A program made the position numbers and the translations under genes. From positions 1,798,001-1,862,000 of the forward strand of contig BJKQ01000007.1 of assembly GCA_006538405.1 (NCBI GenBank): a stretch of 64,000 nucleotides of DNA, read 5' to 3'. The notes beneath the pieces are model-generated. The model saw only the letters and a list, made by a program, of their open reading frames with translations. It had not been told where the DNA came from and made no database searches. Source of the stretch: Hansfordia pulvinata. Taxonomy: Eukaryota > Ascomycota > Sordariomycetes > Xylariales. This document shows positions 10,008 to 20,293 of the stretch, one piece after another. Every line of letters starts with the position of its first letter. Position 1 is the first letter of the stretch.

Positions 10008-11588
10008 TCAGCGCTTGCCGGCGTTCCGCCTGCTCTTCCCTAGGCGCGATGTCTTGGCCGGTTTCCCGCCGCCGCCGCCGCCGCCCGACTTCATGCGCCG
10101 CGCGTTGAAGCCGCTCAGGTCGCCCGAGCTGGCGGCGTCGTTGGACTTTGCGTGGCGCTTCTTGCCGCCGAAGCCGTACTTTTCGTTCTTCTTCTGCCTC
10201 TTCTGCCCCGCACCGCCGCCGCCGCCGCCGCCGCCGCCGAACGCCTTCTCGTTTCCTCCCCGCTGCTGCTGCTGCTTGTTGCCCTTCTTCAGCTCGCTCT
10301 CCACGCCCACGTCGAACAGGTCCGCCTCGCTGGTGCCGAGGTCGCCGCCGCCGGATTCGGATCGTTCTGTTTCAAGGGGGGTGGTTAGTAAGTTTGTTCT
10401 TTCCTTCTTTTGTTTCTGGTGGTTGGGGTAGGTTATGGGGTGTGAGGTGATGTGGGGGTGATTGATAGATGAGGGGAGGGGGGAAGGAAGAGACAGAGGG
10501 AAGGGGGGGGGGGGGGGGGGGGGTCCAAAGACCGAGATGGTCCGGAAGAAAAGAAAGAGGAGAGAAAAGAACATACTCCTCTTCAGGCTCTTGATCTTCT
10601 CGAGCGTGTCGCGCTTGGCCTTCTGGCGCTCCTGCAGCTTGGCCACCTGGACCTGCTTGCCGAACTTCTTGAGGTCGCGCTGCTTGCGGGCGTCGGCCGA
10701 GGCCTTCTTGGCCGAGGCCTCCTCGACCAGCTTGGCCTTGACCTTGTCCATGTGGCCGTCGTCCTTGACCATCTCGGCAAAGTAGTCGGTGGGGCGCGAG
10801 AAGGGGACGCCCTCGGCGCGGAGCAGGGCGCGCGCCCGCTTGGCGGCGTCGAGGCTCTGCGCGTACAGCGCCAGCTCGCGCTTCAGGTCGTCCTGGATGT
10901 CCTCGATCCCCTCGGCCGTCGGCGCCTCCGACACGACGCTCTGGTGGCTGGCGAACGGCACCGACTTGTCCGTGGGCAGCGCGATGCGGTGCAGCGACGC
11001 CAGTAGCGCCGACGTGTTGTTGATGGTCAGGCGGGAGTGCGGGATCAGGTCCTCGCGGTCCTCCTCGGCCAGCTCCTCAATGTCGGACATGGGGATGTCC
11101 TCTTCGTCCTCCTCCTCGTCCTCCTCTTCGTCGTCTTCATCGCCGGTCTGTTGCTGCTGCTGCTTCTTCGTCTTGGCCGGGACGTCCTTGGCGGCGTTCT
11201 TGGCCTTGAGTATCGTCCTGGGCTTGCGCTCAATCTTCTCCTCGAACTCCATGCCCGAGTCGCTGTCGCTCTCGTTGAGCGCGGCAATGTCCAGCAGGTT
11301 CTCGGCCCCGTCGTGGTGGTCGTCATCGTCATCGTCGTTGTCGTCGTCGTTGTCGTCGTCGTCGCTCGCGTCTACCGGCGCACCGCCCTCGTTGTCTTCC
11401 TCCTCGTCCTCCCAGTCCTCTTCGTTGTCGCGGCGGCCGGCGGCGGCTGATGCTTGCGGCTTACCGCCCGCCCCGCTCTTGTTCTGCTTGCGCTTGACGG
11501 CGTCCTTGTGCTTCCTCTTCTCCTTGAGCTTCTTGAAGTCGGTGCCCTTCTCGGCGGCGAGCGCCGCCCTCAGCTTGCTCTTGCCCAT
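10008..11588 (-). CDS. EBP2: rRNA-processing protein Ebp2
   Basis: Ebp2 is a nucleolar factor needed for 27S pre-rRNA processing and 60S ribosomal subunit assembly. Exon 1 is 10577-11588 and exon 2 is 10008-10366. The intron 10367-10576 (GTATGT..AACAG on the minus strand, phase 1) creates the junction LKRKRSES, and the product is about 456 residues. The start MGKSKLRAALAAEKG was chosen over an in-frame extension to 11726 because the extension is His/Pro-rich leader text. The N-terminal half has a coiled, Lys-rich segment and long acidic tracts (D/E runs around residues 70-170). The Ebp2 core follows: LALYAQSLDAAKRARALL, GVPFSRPTDYFAEMVKDD, MDKVKAKLVEE, KKFGKQVQVAKLQERQK. The C-terminus is Gly/Lys/Arg-rich (GFGGKKRHAKSND, SGFNARRMK), typical of the family. 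The intron contains a 21-base G run. Confidence 0.93.
   Translation of the reverse strand: MGKSKLRAALAAEKGTDFKKLKEKRKHKDAVKRKQNKSGAGGKPQASAAAGRRDNEEDWEDEEEDNEGGAPVDASDDDDNDDDNDDDDDDHHDGAENLLDIAALNESDSDSGMEFEEKIERKPRTILKAKNAAKDVPAKTKKQQQQQTGDEDDEEEDEEEDEEDIPMSDIEELAEEDREDLIPHSRLTINNTSALLASLHRIALPTDKSVPFASHQSVVSEAPTAEGIEDIQDDLKRELALYAQSLDAAKRARALLRAEGVPFSRPTDYFAEMVKDDGHMDKVKAKLVEEASAKKASADARKQRDLKKFGKQVQVAKLQERQKAKRDTLEKIKSLKRSMFFSLLFLFFRTISVFGPPPPPPPFPLSLPSPLPSSINHPHITSHPITYPNHQKQKKERTNLLTTPLETERSESGGGDLGTSEADLFDVGVESELKKGNKQQQQRGGNEKAFGGGGGGGGGAGQKRQKKNEKYGFGGKKRHAKSNDAASSGDLSGFNARRMKSGGGGGGGKPAKTSRLGKSRRNAGKR
10503..10523. repeat. Poly-G run (21 G on the + strand) inside the EBP2 intron
   Basis: A run of 21 G is read directly. 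On the transcribed RNA it is poly-C, on the template strand poly-G, which could form a G-quadruplex. Exact length is unreliable. Confidence 0.85.
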
Positions 11589-12497
11589 GGCTGGCTGGCT
11601 GTGTGTGTGTTTATGTGCGCGCGTGTTGCGATTCGGAAATTTGGAGCGGGCGGACGAATTGCGGACGGAGGGGGGCGTCTTCGGCCGGAACGGTTGCTTC
11701 GGCCAGAGGTGGTTGAGGTGATGCACTTGACTCGAATCAGGCCCTGAATTGTAGGCGGGTTTGGCGAGGGACCCGGCGCAGGCCTAAATTCTGGCTGATA
11801 AGCTTTGCTCAATTATTTTTTCTGCCGCAAGCTACGGATAAAGGAAAGTGGGGCAGAGCATCCGCCGTGCTTTGGGAAAGCGGTCAACCCGACGCTCCCA
11901 CCCTCTGTCAGTATACGGATCCATACCTCTACGAGTACGAGACGTAGTGGAAAGAGTCAATGAGGTCCCCGTTGGCCGCGAGCGCATGCAGTATTTAACG
12001 TCCACTGGACCTGTACACGGAGTATACGTCGGATATTACAACGGACACGGCATATGGGCACCCATCTCTCTGTAACGGAGGCAAGCGAGATGAATCGTGT
12101 TCGTGAACCATTGAGACAAGATGTGGAAGTGTCTCTTCTCCCACACATGAGTGACACGGTGGTCTTGTGATATTTCACCTTCATCAAAATCCAAGCGCAA
12201 CAAACTGCAGCATCGAGGACGCCAAGGCAGAGCCGGGGCGCTTGTCGTGCTCAGTCTGCACCCGTATCCCTGCACGGCGTCAAGCCAATCGTGTTTTTTT
12301 CATTTTATTTCATGCCTCTAATTGACCGGCTCTTCTCGATATGTACACGCAGCAGCTGCAGCTGACGTATGACATCAGGCTCCAATTCACGAAGCATCAC
12401 CCTCCCCTTTCGTACCCACGGCATGGCCTCGCCATTTGCAAAGTAAGTGACACCTTTGTAGACTGGTATATATCTTCATGTGTAATGCAAGGCTCGC
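11589..12497. other. Intergenic region between MOD5 (3' side) and EBP2 (5' side)
   Basis: About 0.9 kb without a supported gene. It contains the EBP2 leader, including a GT-rich stretch near 11605-11625, and one TACGAGTAC motif (11930-11938). Confidence 0.5.
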
Positions 12498-13953
12498 TTA
12501 GGGATTGGCTTCGACTGCAGTGAGAGCCAGCCGCTTCTTGGCTCGCAAGGCGTTCTGGTGTTTCCTGCCATTGACGTGCTGCGCCCACTGGTTATCGTCC
12601 TGCGTTGTCACATTGCAGACATCGCAAGTTGTGGTGACAAAGACCGGCTTCTTGTGCCCCTCATCTTGGTCGAACTTGGCGAGGACCTCGCTTGCCGTGG
12701 TCGAGATGCCCCTTGGCTGAGGGAGCTCTTCCCCGTCCAGAAAGGTCTGACAGATGTCGGACGCCGGCCGCAGTACATCTTGTGCGAACTGCCCGGCGTT
12801 GGAGCTGTCCAGCACGTACAGATAGCGCAGCGCGTCATGGGTCTTGAGCTCCGGGGCCGTCTTGTTGCGCAGCCACCGGAGCTGGTACCGCGCATACTGG
12901 CGGGTGTGGGTTTTCATGTCATCTACACCCGAAGCCCAGGCCCGCTGGGTGTTGGCTTCCTGTGCCTCTTCGGCATCCAGGAACGGCTCCAGCTCTTTAA
13001 ACCCGATAGATTGCCATATGCCCATGGTCCGGTCCACCGTCTCGCCTTGGTGCGTGCGCTGCCTCAGGCTCCGGTGAAGCTCCCGTGCCTCGTCCGCGAC
13101 ACCGCTTTCGACCATCTTGTCCACCCTATGGTTCAGCCGCTGCTCCAATACGTCTGGCTTGGAATACACCCAAAACATCAGTGCTTCCCAGGGGGTTTGC
13201 CGGGCCTGGCCCCGGGCTTTCTCCGCCTTCTGTTCGGCATATATGTCAGAAGCCCTCCTCCCCGTGGTGAGGAAAATCTCTAAAGACCGCCTGATCTTGC
13301 GCTTCTCACCGGGGTGCCACCGGCTGGCCATGACGGGATCAACCTCACGCAGGCGGTCCAGGATGACATCGGAAGGGGCATTGAGGATCGGGAACTGCGC
13401 TGCGAGTTCTTCCTCGGAGCGGTGCGGCGCTGGGATCTCTTCGCTGGCTTGGTTACGCACCAGGCCGTTCTGGAAGAGAAGCGCCCCAATGTAGTAGTTG
13501 GTGCCGCCAACCACGATGGGCAGTCTGCCACGGCTGCGGATCTCGCCAATCATGCGGGAGGCTTCTCTCGTGAACATCTGGATGGTCCAGGCAGGCTCCT
13601 GGTGATCGATGGTGCCCAGCAGGTGGTGGGGGACGCCCTTCTGATCCTCCGGGGAGATCTGGTTGGTGATGATGGGGAGGCCCCTGTACATCTGCATGGC
13701 GTCGGCGTTGATGACCTCGCCGTTGAAGCGCCGGGCTAGGTCTACGGCAAGCTGGAAGGAGGGGCAGGGATGATCAGGCTACGGGCTGCGCGAGAGATGA
13801 CTCTGGAGGATGGCGACGCGTCTGACTCACATCTGATTTGCCTGTGCCCGTGGTGCCCATGATGGCCACGAGAGGCTCCGATGGACGATGCGACGAGGCC
13901 ATGTTCGCGGCATGTCGACGTGACAGCGGGGTTAAGATCTTGCGAAGAGTCAT
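12498..13953 (-). CDS. MOD5: tRNA dimethylallyl(isopentenyl)transferase, Mod5/MiaA family
   Basis: The enzyme transfers an isopentenyl group from DMAPP to A37 of tRNAs that read UNN codons. Exon 1 is 13831-13953 and exon 2 is 12498-13751; intron 13752-13830 (GTGAGT..TTCCAG, phase 0) joins GTTGTGKSD to LAVDLARRFNGEV. The product is about 458 residues. Motifs seen are the P-loop GTTGTGKS, the substrate motif NADAMQMYRGLPIITN and GGTNYYIGALLF. The C-terminus carries a matrin/U1-type zinc finger (CDVCNVTTQDDNQW..H..KH), as in eukaryotic Mod5. Two in-frame starts exist: ATG 13953 gives a basic 17-residue leader (MTLRKILTPLSRRHAAN), while ATG 13902 gives MASSHRPSEP. The first looks like a mitochondrial leader, the second would give a cytosolic/nuclear form, as known for yeast Mod5. 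It is divergent from SEC61, 1.4 kb away. Confidence 0.93.
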
Positions 13954-15327
13954 ACACCCAAGGTCCTCGTCATATGTGAAGCGCGTCGATGATGGTCGAA
14001 GCAGGCCGAAGAGCGCGAGGTCGAAAAGAGGAGGGGGGGCCCAGGCCTGACGTGGTGGTGGTGAACGCAGTCCGGGGGACATTACGGCGCAGTGAAGGGT
14101 CAGATAACGGAGCCACGTACGGGGCAATGTTGCGCCCACCCGTCATCGGTCACAGTAGCTCACTGAAAATACACACCTGCACAGCCGCTGGTAAGCACCG
14201 GACTTCAGCAAAAAGCACCTGCGACTACCTAAATGATGCTGTAGAAACTGTGCATGACCGTCTAGCAAAGACGGTTGGCTCCTAGCTGATGGGGATTTCT
14301 CCCTTGCCAGAACGCGAGACTCCATTTCATTGATGGAGCGCCAATTGACGCCTGCCAAACAAGGAGACTCTAGATAATGCACAGCGTCACAGCTATGATT
14401 CGACCAAGCTTGAGACGTACTCGGGGGAGTCAAAACGACAATCGTGCACGCGCATTGGGTCCCACGCGGAGAAAGCCCCTGAGGATGACTAGATACGAGT
14501 ACCTAAGACGGAGAGATGAGCCTCAGGTGCCTCTCGGGCGCAAGGCGGATGGCTTATTAGGCGTAATAGGATACTCGAAGATTCCTGACAGTCAGCCAGA
14601 CGTGCCGGATATGAGAGATGGGGCTGGGCTGTGGCCACCTTGCGCTTGCCTTGTAGACAGATAGGCGGCCAGGGCGGAAATTCTTCTTTCCTTCCGCCAG
14701 ATTCTTCCGTATTAACCCGGTCGTAGACTTCATCCTGGATGGCGTCTATGCAGTGACCAGGCCTAGTAATGCATACAATCACAGTCACTCCCCCTGTCGA
14801 CATGTTTACCCTCCACCGGCAAACGACGAAACGCAGCGTGTCCCTTTCCCCGGTCCCCTCAGGCACGAGTAGACCAAGTGGGCCCCCCGGGGCCTCTCTC
14901 CCCCAGCATCCAATGCCAGCTCCCCAGCCCTGAAGCTGTAAGATCGGAGCCCTCCAGCGCGGCGGCTCCAGCTATGGCCCCCCCTAACAATTTCTCAAAG
15001 GGTCTCGAGGGCCAGGGCTGCAAGACTGGACCCACGTCAATGTACCTCTGTATCCCAAGGTTCCGCGTACGTGTTCACACGCCTTGCCGCTTCTGGCGCG
15101 CGGCCACACAGAGGCCACACTATCCGCATGGCTTGAATCTCCTGCTCTTCTTCTTGACCCAGCCCAGCCTCTGCTCCGGCTTCAACTCCTTTCCTTGACC
15201 AACTCGCCCCCGACCACCACGCGACATCCTCATCGACTCTGAGGACCTGGTGTCGCTCCTTTTTCCCTTTCCCTCCCTTCTTCTGCACCTCTTTCTTTGT
15301 ACTGTTGTTCTCCTACACGCCGCCATC
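13954..15327. other. Divergent MOD5/SEC61 intergenic region
   Basis: No gene is seen in these 1.4 kb. A TACGAGTAC motif lies at 14494-14502. A C/T-rich tract (about 15250-15310) precedes the SEC61 start and probably forms its 5' leader. Confidence 0.5.
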
Positions 15328-17267
15328 ATGAGTAGCCGTAAGTTCGCGCCCGCCTCAAATCCCCATCGTCACGCCCCGACGTTCTTCAGCCATCGAGCTC
15401 CCCCCCGTGCCTCGATCAGAGAGCGACAGGCAGAATCGATGCTTCCGTGTCTTGAAGCCATCGTCACGCGCACATGAACTTCGTGGTCACCCATTGGCGA
15501 CCCTTTCCCTAGCACTGCTACCGCCGGCAATCGCCACTTGATTCACGCGACTAATAATGATGTGCGCGACAGTCCGGTTCCTCGACCTCGTCAAGCCCTT
15601 CGTGGCGTTCCTGCCCGAGGTCCAGCAGCCCGAGCACAAGGTCCCCTTCAACCAGAAGCTCATGTGGACGGGTCTGACCCTCCTGATCTTCTTGATCATG
15701 AGTCAGGTTAGTTCTGCTGCCCTCATCCCCCATATACCTCTGTTTGCGCCTGGCATCGCGTCCAAAGCGCGCCGACCTGGCGCCTTGCAAAATCGAGCTG
15801 CTCTCAGGGCAAGCCCGGGCTCCCAGTGATCTCGCGTTTTGCTCTCCACCGACACAATCCCCATCCGCCGGCTCAATTGCGGCGCGACTTTCAGGCTGTC
15901 CACAGACTGACCCGGCCCCAACTCCAGATGCCGCTTTACGGCATTGTGTCCTCCGACACGTCCGACCCGCTCTACTGGCTGCGCATGATGATGGCCAGTA
16001 ACCGTGGTACTCTTATGGAGCTCGGTATCACCCCCATCATCTCGTCTGGCATGGTCTTCCAGCTCCTCGCCGGTACCCACATGATCGACGTCAACCTCGA
16101 CCTCAAGTCCGACCGCGAGCTCTACCAGACCGCCCAGAAGCTCCTGGCCTTCATTCTGTCGGCTGGTACCGCTACTGTCTACGTCTTCTCTGGTCTCTAC
16201 GGCCCCCCTGGTGACCTGGGAGCTGGTATCGTCTTCCTCCTCATCCTCCAGCTCGTCGTTGCTGGCATGATTGTCATCCTTCTCGATGAGCTTCTGCAGA
16301 AGGGCTACGGTCTCGGCAGCGGTATCTCGCTCTTCATTGCCACCAACATCTGCGAGTCCATCATGTGGAAGGCCTTCTCCCCCACCTCCATCAACACTGG
16401 CCGCGGTCCCGAGTTCGAGGGTGCCGTCATCGCCCTTTTCCACCTCCTGATGACCTGGCCCAACAAGCAGCGCGCTCTGCAGGAGGCTTTCTACCGCCAG
16501 AACCTCCCCAACATCATGAACCTCCTGGCCACCCTCGCTGTCTTCGCTGCCGTCATCTACCTGCAGGGCTTCCGTCTCGAGATCCCCGTCAAGTCCTCGC
16601 GCCAGCGTGGAGCTCGCGGCTCTTACCCTGTCCGCCTCTTCTACACCTCCAACATGCCCATCATGCTGCAGTCCGCTCTCTCTTCCAACATCTTCCTTAT
16701 CAGCCAAATGCTCTTCTCTCGCTTCTCTGAGAACCTCCTCGTCCGCCTCTTTGGTGTTTGGGAGGCCAAGGAGGGCTCCGCCCAGCTGTCCCCCATCTCT
16801 GGTCTCGTCTACTACATGTCTCCTCCCCTGAACATGCGCGACGCGCTCCTGGACCCCATCCACACCCTCGTCTACATCACCTACATGCTCACCGCCTGCG
16901 CCGTCTTCTCCAAGACCTGGATTGAGGTTTCCGGCTCCAGCCCCCGTGACGTTGCCAAGCAGCTGAAGGAGCAGGGTCTCGTCATGGCTGGTCACCGTGA
17001 CCAGAGCATGTACAAGGAGCTGAAGCGTATCATCCCTACTGCCGCTGCCTTCGGAGGTGCCTGCATTGGTGCTCTTTCCGTCGCCAGTGACCTGATGGGC
17101 GCTCTGGGCTCCGGCACCGGTACCCTTCTTGCTGTCACGTAAGTTTCAATGCTTTTTCCAGCTCCATGCGCTCTAGCTAACTCGACTCCAGCATCATCTA
17201 CGGCTACTTCGAGATTGCCGCTAAGGAGGGTGACCTGGCCGGAATGAAGGGTATGATTATGGGCTAA
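15328..17267 (+). CDS. SEC61: Protein translocon subunit Sec61 alpha
   Basis: This is the channel-forming subunit of the ER protein translocon. Exons are 15328-15337, 15573-15706, 15928-17138 and 17192-17267, giving 476 residues, the normal length. Exon 1 is only 10 bases. Intron 1 (15338-15572, GTAAGT..GACAG) has a CTAATAA branch-like sequence at 15551. Intron 2 is 15707-15927 (GTTAGT..CTCCAG). Intron 3 is 17139-17191 (GTAAGT..CTCCAG, with GCTAAC). Phases are 1, 0 and 2. The protein starts [13 protein letters not shown] and carries [13 protein letters not shown]. It has the family's ten-helix pattern, the plug region with [15 protein letters not shown], and the cytosolic ribosome-binding loops ([16 protein letters not shown] and [13 protein letters not shown]). 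It ends [12 protein letters not shown]. Codon use is strongly C-ending, as in highly expressed fungal genes. Confidence 0.97.
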
Positions 17268-18662
17268 ATGGAGCTTGTATTACCCCCAACCGGCGCTGCA
17301 GGCCATCGACGATGACGCAGCGTCTGCTTTGATGCAACCAATTCTTGCGACGTGTATTTATAGGGGGAAACATGACCCAGTCACATTCACGTGGGACTTG
17401 AAAAGCATCCAAGGCGACGCGTGGTCGAGTCCATGTCTATCCCATGTACAGGGTAGAGTGGAGTGTATTTACATAGACATGAGGAGAAAAAAAGACGTGA
17501 GCTTGTTCTCATCTGTTCTGCGTTACATGGCTCCCTTTCGGCAACTGCACGTGAAATGGCTCGCGACGATGCGTGAAGGTGTAGGATTCCAGCGAGGGAG
17601 ACAATCAAGGCTGAGCTGATACCGATCATGTAATTTGAAAAGCATCGGTCAACAGAAGCACCTGCAGTGGGGTCTAAATTGTAACGGAACGCCCCCATGA
17701 GAGAAGACGTGGCAGTGAAGAGGCTGCACGATCTATTGACAACGTGTCACGGGTTGTCTGACGCAGTGCCTTTTGCCCCTCGGCAGGTTGGGTGGATCGC
17801 CACAAGCAGCCACTGCATTGCGTGAGGATGAGGGCCCGATGAAAGACGCGACTTCTGCAGAGGTGTGTGATGCTGGGACCCTGTTGCCTGGGGCCTATTC
17901 TCAAACGGCATGAAATCTACCTACATACTACCTATTCAAGCCTCGTCTCAAACCCATTCGCTGCGTTTTCTCTCTTGTTCCCGTGCCCAGTGCCTTCTCA
18001 ACTTGACGCTCAGTGGCACCGTCTTTCCGTTCCGTTGATCCGTGCTTTCCCCGTCCACCCAGCGAAATCTGACAGTGTCAGGGCGGAGTCCAGGACGCCA
18101 CTACATGGTGGCAAAATGGTTGGAAGCTTCCGCGTTTAGTTCCGACAGGCAACGCCGACGACCAAGGCACACAGTGAGTGGTCCGCACCAAGAACGACTC
18201 CCGCGCCGAGGCCAGACAGGGGCTTTTTAAGTTGACCTGTCTGTTTTCCCATGGCTTGCTTGCAGCATTGTGCTCGCAGGTCCATTCTCTCCGTCTGGCG
18301 CCAGTGTCCCGTCCTTTTCTCTGGTCTAGTCAGCAGGAAGAACGGGAGATGGGAGAAAACGCCGATGCTGACGTGAGGACTATTACCAGAACACGCCTCT
18401 CATCAAGTATCATCTACCTAACCTCTCTGACAACGCCCCCGTGGGCGGGCGTGTCGGTCCACCTCGGGGCGTCAGAGGCCAAGGACGCCTCCGTGGAGAG
18501 GGAAGGCGGAGCCGGGGTTGGTCGGGGACCATTTTCTAGTATAAGGTGCGGTGAGCTCCCAAGTGTCGGTCTTTCGTTGTCTTTTTTTTTTCTTTCTTGA
18601 TTTTGGACTCTCTGGACCCGAAGTTGTGGCACAAGCCGCTCGGTGCCCGGTCAAGATCAAGT
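17268..18662. other. Intergenic region between SEC61 and the kinase-like gene
   Basis: About 1.4 kb, including the SEC61 3' flank and the upstream region of the kinase-like gene. No gene is supported. Confidence 0.5.
18540..18545 (+). promoter_or_regulatory. Possible TATA element upstream of the kinase-like gene
   Basis: TATAAG lies about 120 bases before the chosen ATG and is followed by a T-rich tract (18577-18600). This fits a fungal TATA-containing promoter, but position and sequence alone are weak evidence. Confidence 0.35.
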
Positions 18663-20293
18663 ATGCTGCTGAGGCCCTTCATCGCCTACTTGGCGAGTAT
18701 AGTTACGCTGTGCTGGGCAGCACTGCGGACTCAAACCGACGATGGAGCGCCGGGCAGAAACAACTCGCTGGGCGGCGCCCACACGACCGACGTCTCCGGC
18801 CCATCTCACCGGGGCTCCAAGAGATACTGGGGCGCGGAGGCTGTGTATACGAAACCTTACCCAGACAGGTTCATCGTGGGCAATTATGCCGTGTTCATCT
18901 CGGACAACGACTTGATTGGCGAGGGCGGCTGGGGCCAGGTCTACCGCGGTCGTGTTTACAAGCCGAAAAACCAGCACCAATTCTACGAAGTAGGCCTCTA
19001 CGCCATCAAGATCTGCGCTGCAACCGATAGAGAGACCGGAGAGTTTGACCAGGCAAGGTGGGACACGTGTGCCATGGAGGCCATCAACATGAAGAAGATG
19101 CGGCAAAGAGACAGACTTCGGCGCCTGACACCCAAGCTCAAGGGCCACGGGCAGATGTTGAGTTCCCCGGGAGACCCGGCGCCTAACGGGGCCTTCTTCG
19201 TCATGATCATGGAATATCTGCCGGGCAAAGACCTGCACGAGCTGGCATTCGACGATGGGGCGTTTTGGAGCGACGGCAGCAAGGCCAAGAAAGTCATCCT
19301 GGAAATGTTGGACGCCACGGCCACGATGCATGCGACGGTCAACTCGCAGGGGATGCGGGCGTACCACCTGGACCTGACGTTGGCCAACATCTTCCGCTCG
19401 GGAGGCAAGCTGTACCTGATCGACTTTGCAATGGGAGGGTTTGGGTATTGGTTCCACGGGCCCCCCAGGGGGCCCATGTCCTACTATTCTCCAGGTGCGT
19501 TCTTTCACTCTCTCCCTCCTACCCCCTTTTCACAGAACAATGAAGAAGAAGAAGAAGAAGAAGAAGAAGAAGAAGAAGGGGAAGGAGAAGGAGAAGGAGG
19601 AGGAAGGTGGCTGGCCACTGGATCCTCACCTGAGCTTCAGGCTTCAGACTTCAGCCACGCAGGCATATACTGACCTGGAGCTGAAACCCAGAACTATGGG
19701 ACCGCCTGGAGTCGGGCGAGCTCGGGTACGGCGCGTATACCTTCCAGCAGCAGGACGAGTGGAGCCTGGCCGTGGCCATCCTCGCCATCGTCATGGGCTT
19801 CCTCCCCGTCGACAACGACGAGCACGAGTACTACGACGGGCGGACGCGCCCCTTCTACGCCTGCGACGACTTCCTCGACGCCGACGACGCGACGCGCGAG
19901 CTGCTCTTCTCGCGCCACGTCCGCGGCGAGCTGGGGCTCGCCAGCGCCCCCATGGCCGCCGGCGTCCGGAGCTTCTTCCTCGCCGTCTTCGTGCGGGACC
20001 CGTCGCGGCGCCTCGGCGTCGCGGGCATGCGCCGCGCGATCGCCGACATCAAGGCCAAGCACCTCGCCCCGGGCTTCCGGGAGCGCTACGACGCGTCCGG
20101 CCACCGCCGGCGCCGCCGGCCGGCGCTCGCGCCGCTTCCCGAGGGCTGGGTGCCCGACGACTACGAGGAGACGTACGACTTTGTGAGGACGCTCGACGTC
20201 GCGCCCGAGTTCAAGGAGATGCCCCAGCTGCCCCAGGGGGACGAAGCTGCCGCGTTCGCCGTGCCTGCGCGCGCGGACAGCTGGGAAGCATAG
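18663..20293 (+). CDS. Probable secreted, atypical protein-kinase-like protein
   Basis: Exons are 18663-19494 and 19692-20293. The intron 19495-19691 (GTGCGT..CCCAG, phase 1) joins YYSP to ELWDRLESG and gives about 477 residues. The start MLLRPFIAYLASIVTLCWAA looks like an N-terminal signal peptide. The kinase-fold motifs come in order: glycine loop GEGGWGQVYRG (from residue 86), YAIKI (Lys116), hinge-like MIMEYLPGKDLHEL, catalytic-loop HLDLTLANIF (Asp237, Asn242), LIDFAMG (Asp254) and the APE-like YYSPELW. Deviations are HRD to HLD, the catalytic-loop Lys to Thr, and DFG to DFA. The Lys, both Asp and the Asn needed for catalysis are all present, so activity is possible. The C-lobe continues through AVFVRDPSRRLGVAGMRRAI. 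No transmembrane helix follows the leader. Secretion is inferred from the N-terminus only; a signal anchor is the alternative. The intron holds a GAA microsatellite. Confidence 0.8.
19542..19577 (+). repeat. GAA trinucleotide microsatellite in the kinase-like gene's intron
   Basis: About 12 GAA units are followed by a longer GGA/GAA-rich purine tract to about 19610. It lies inside the 197-base intron, upstream of the ACTGAC branch-like sequence. Confidence 0.85.

Noticed and set aside
10789..11721. 310-codon Ser-rich frame antisense to EBP2
   Set aside because: It is the complement of the Asp/Glu-rich EBP2 coding sequence (GAC/GAG read as GTC/CTC or TCG), with no independent support.
11588..11726. 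46-residue N-terminal extension of Ebp2
   Set aside because: The extra text is His/Pro/Arg-rich leader sequence; family members begin at MGKSKL-like starts.
15703..16995. 430-codon frame antisense to SEC61
   Set aside because: It mirrors the codon pattern of the SEC61 coding strand; a known artefact opposite C-ending codons.
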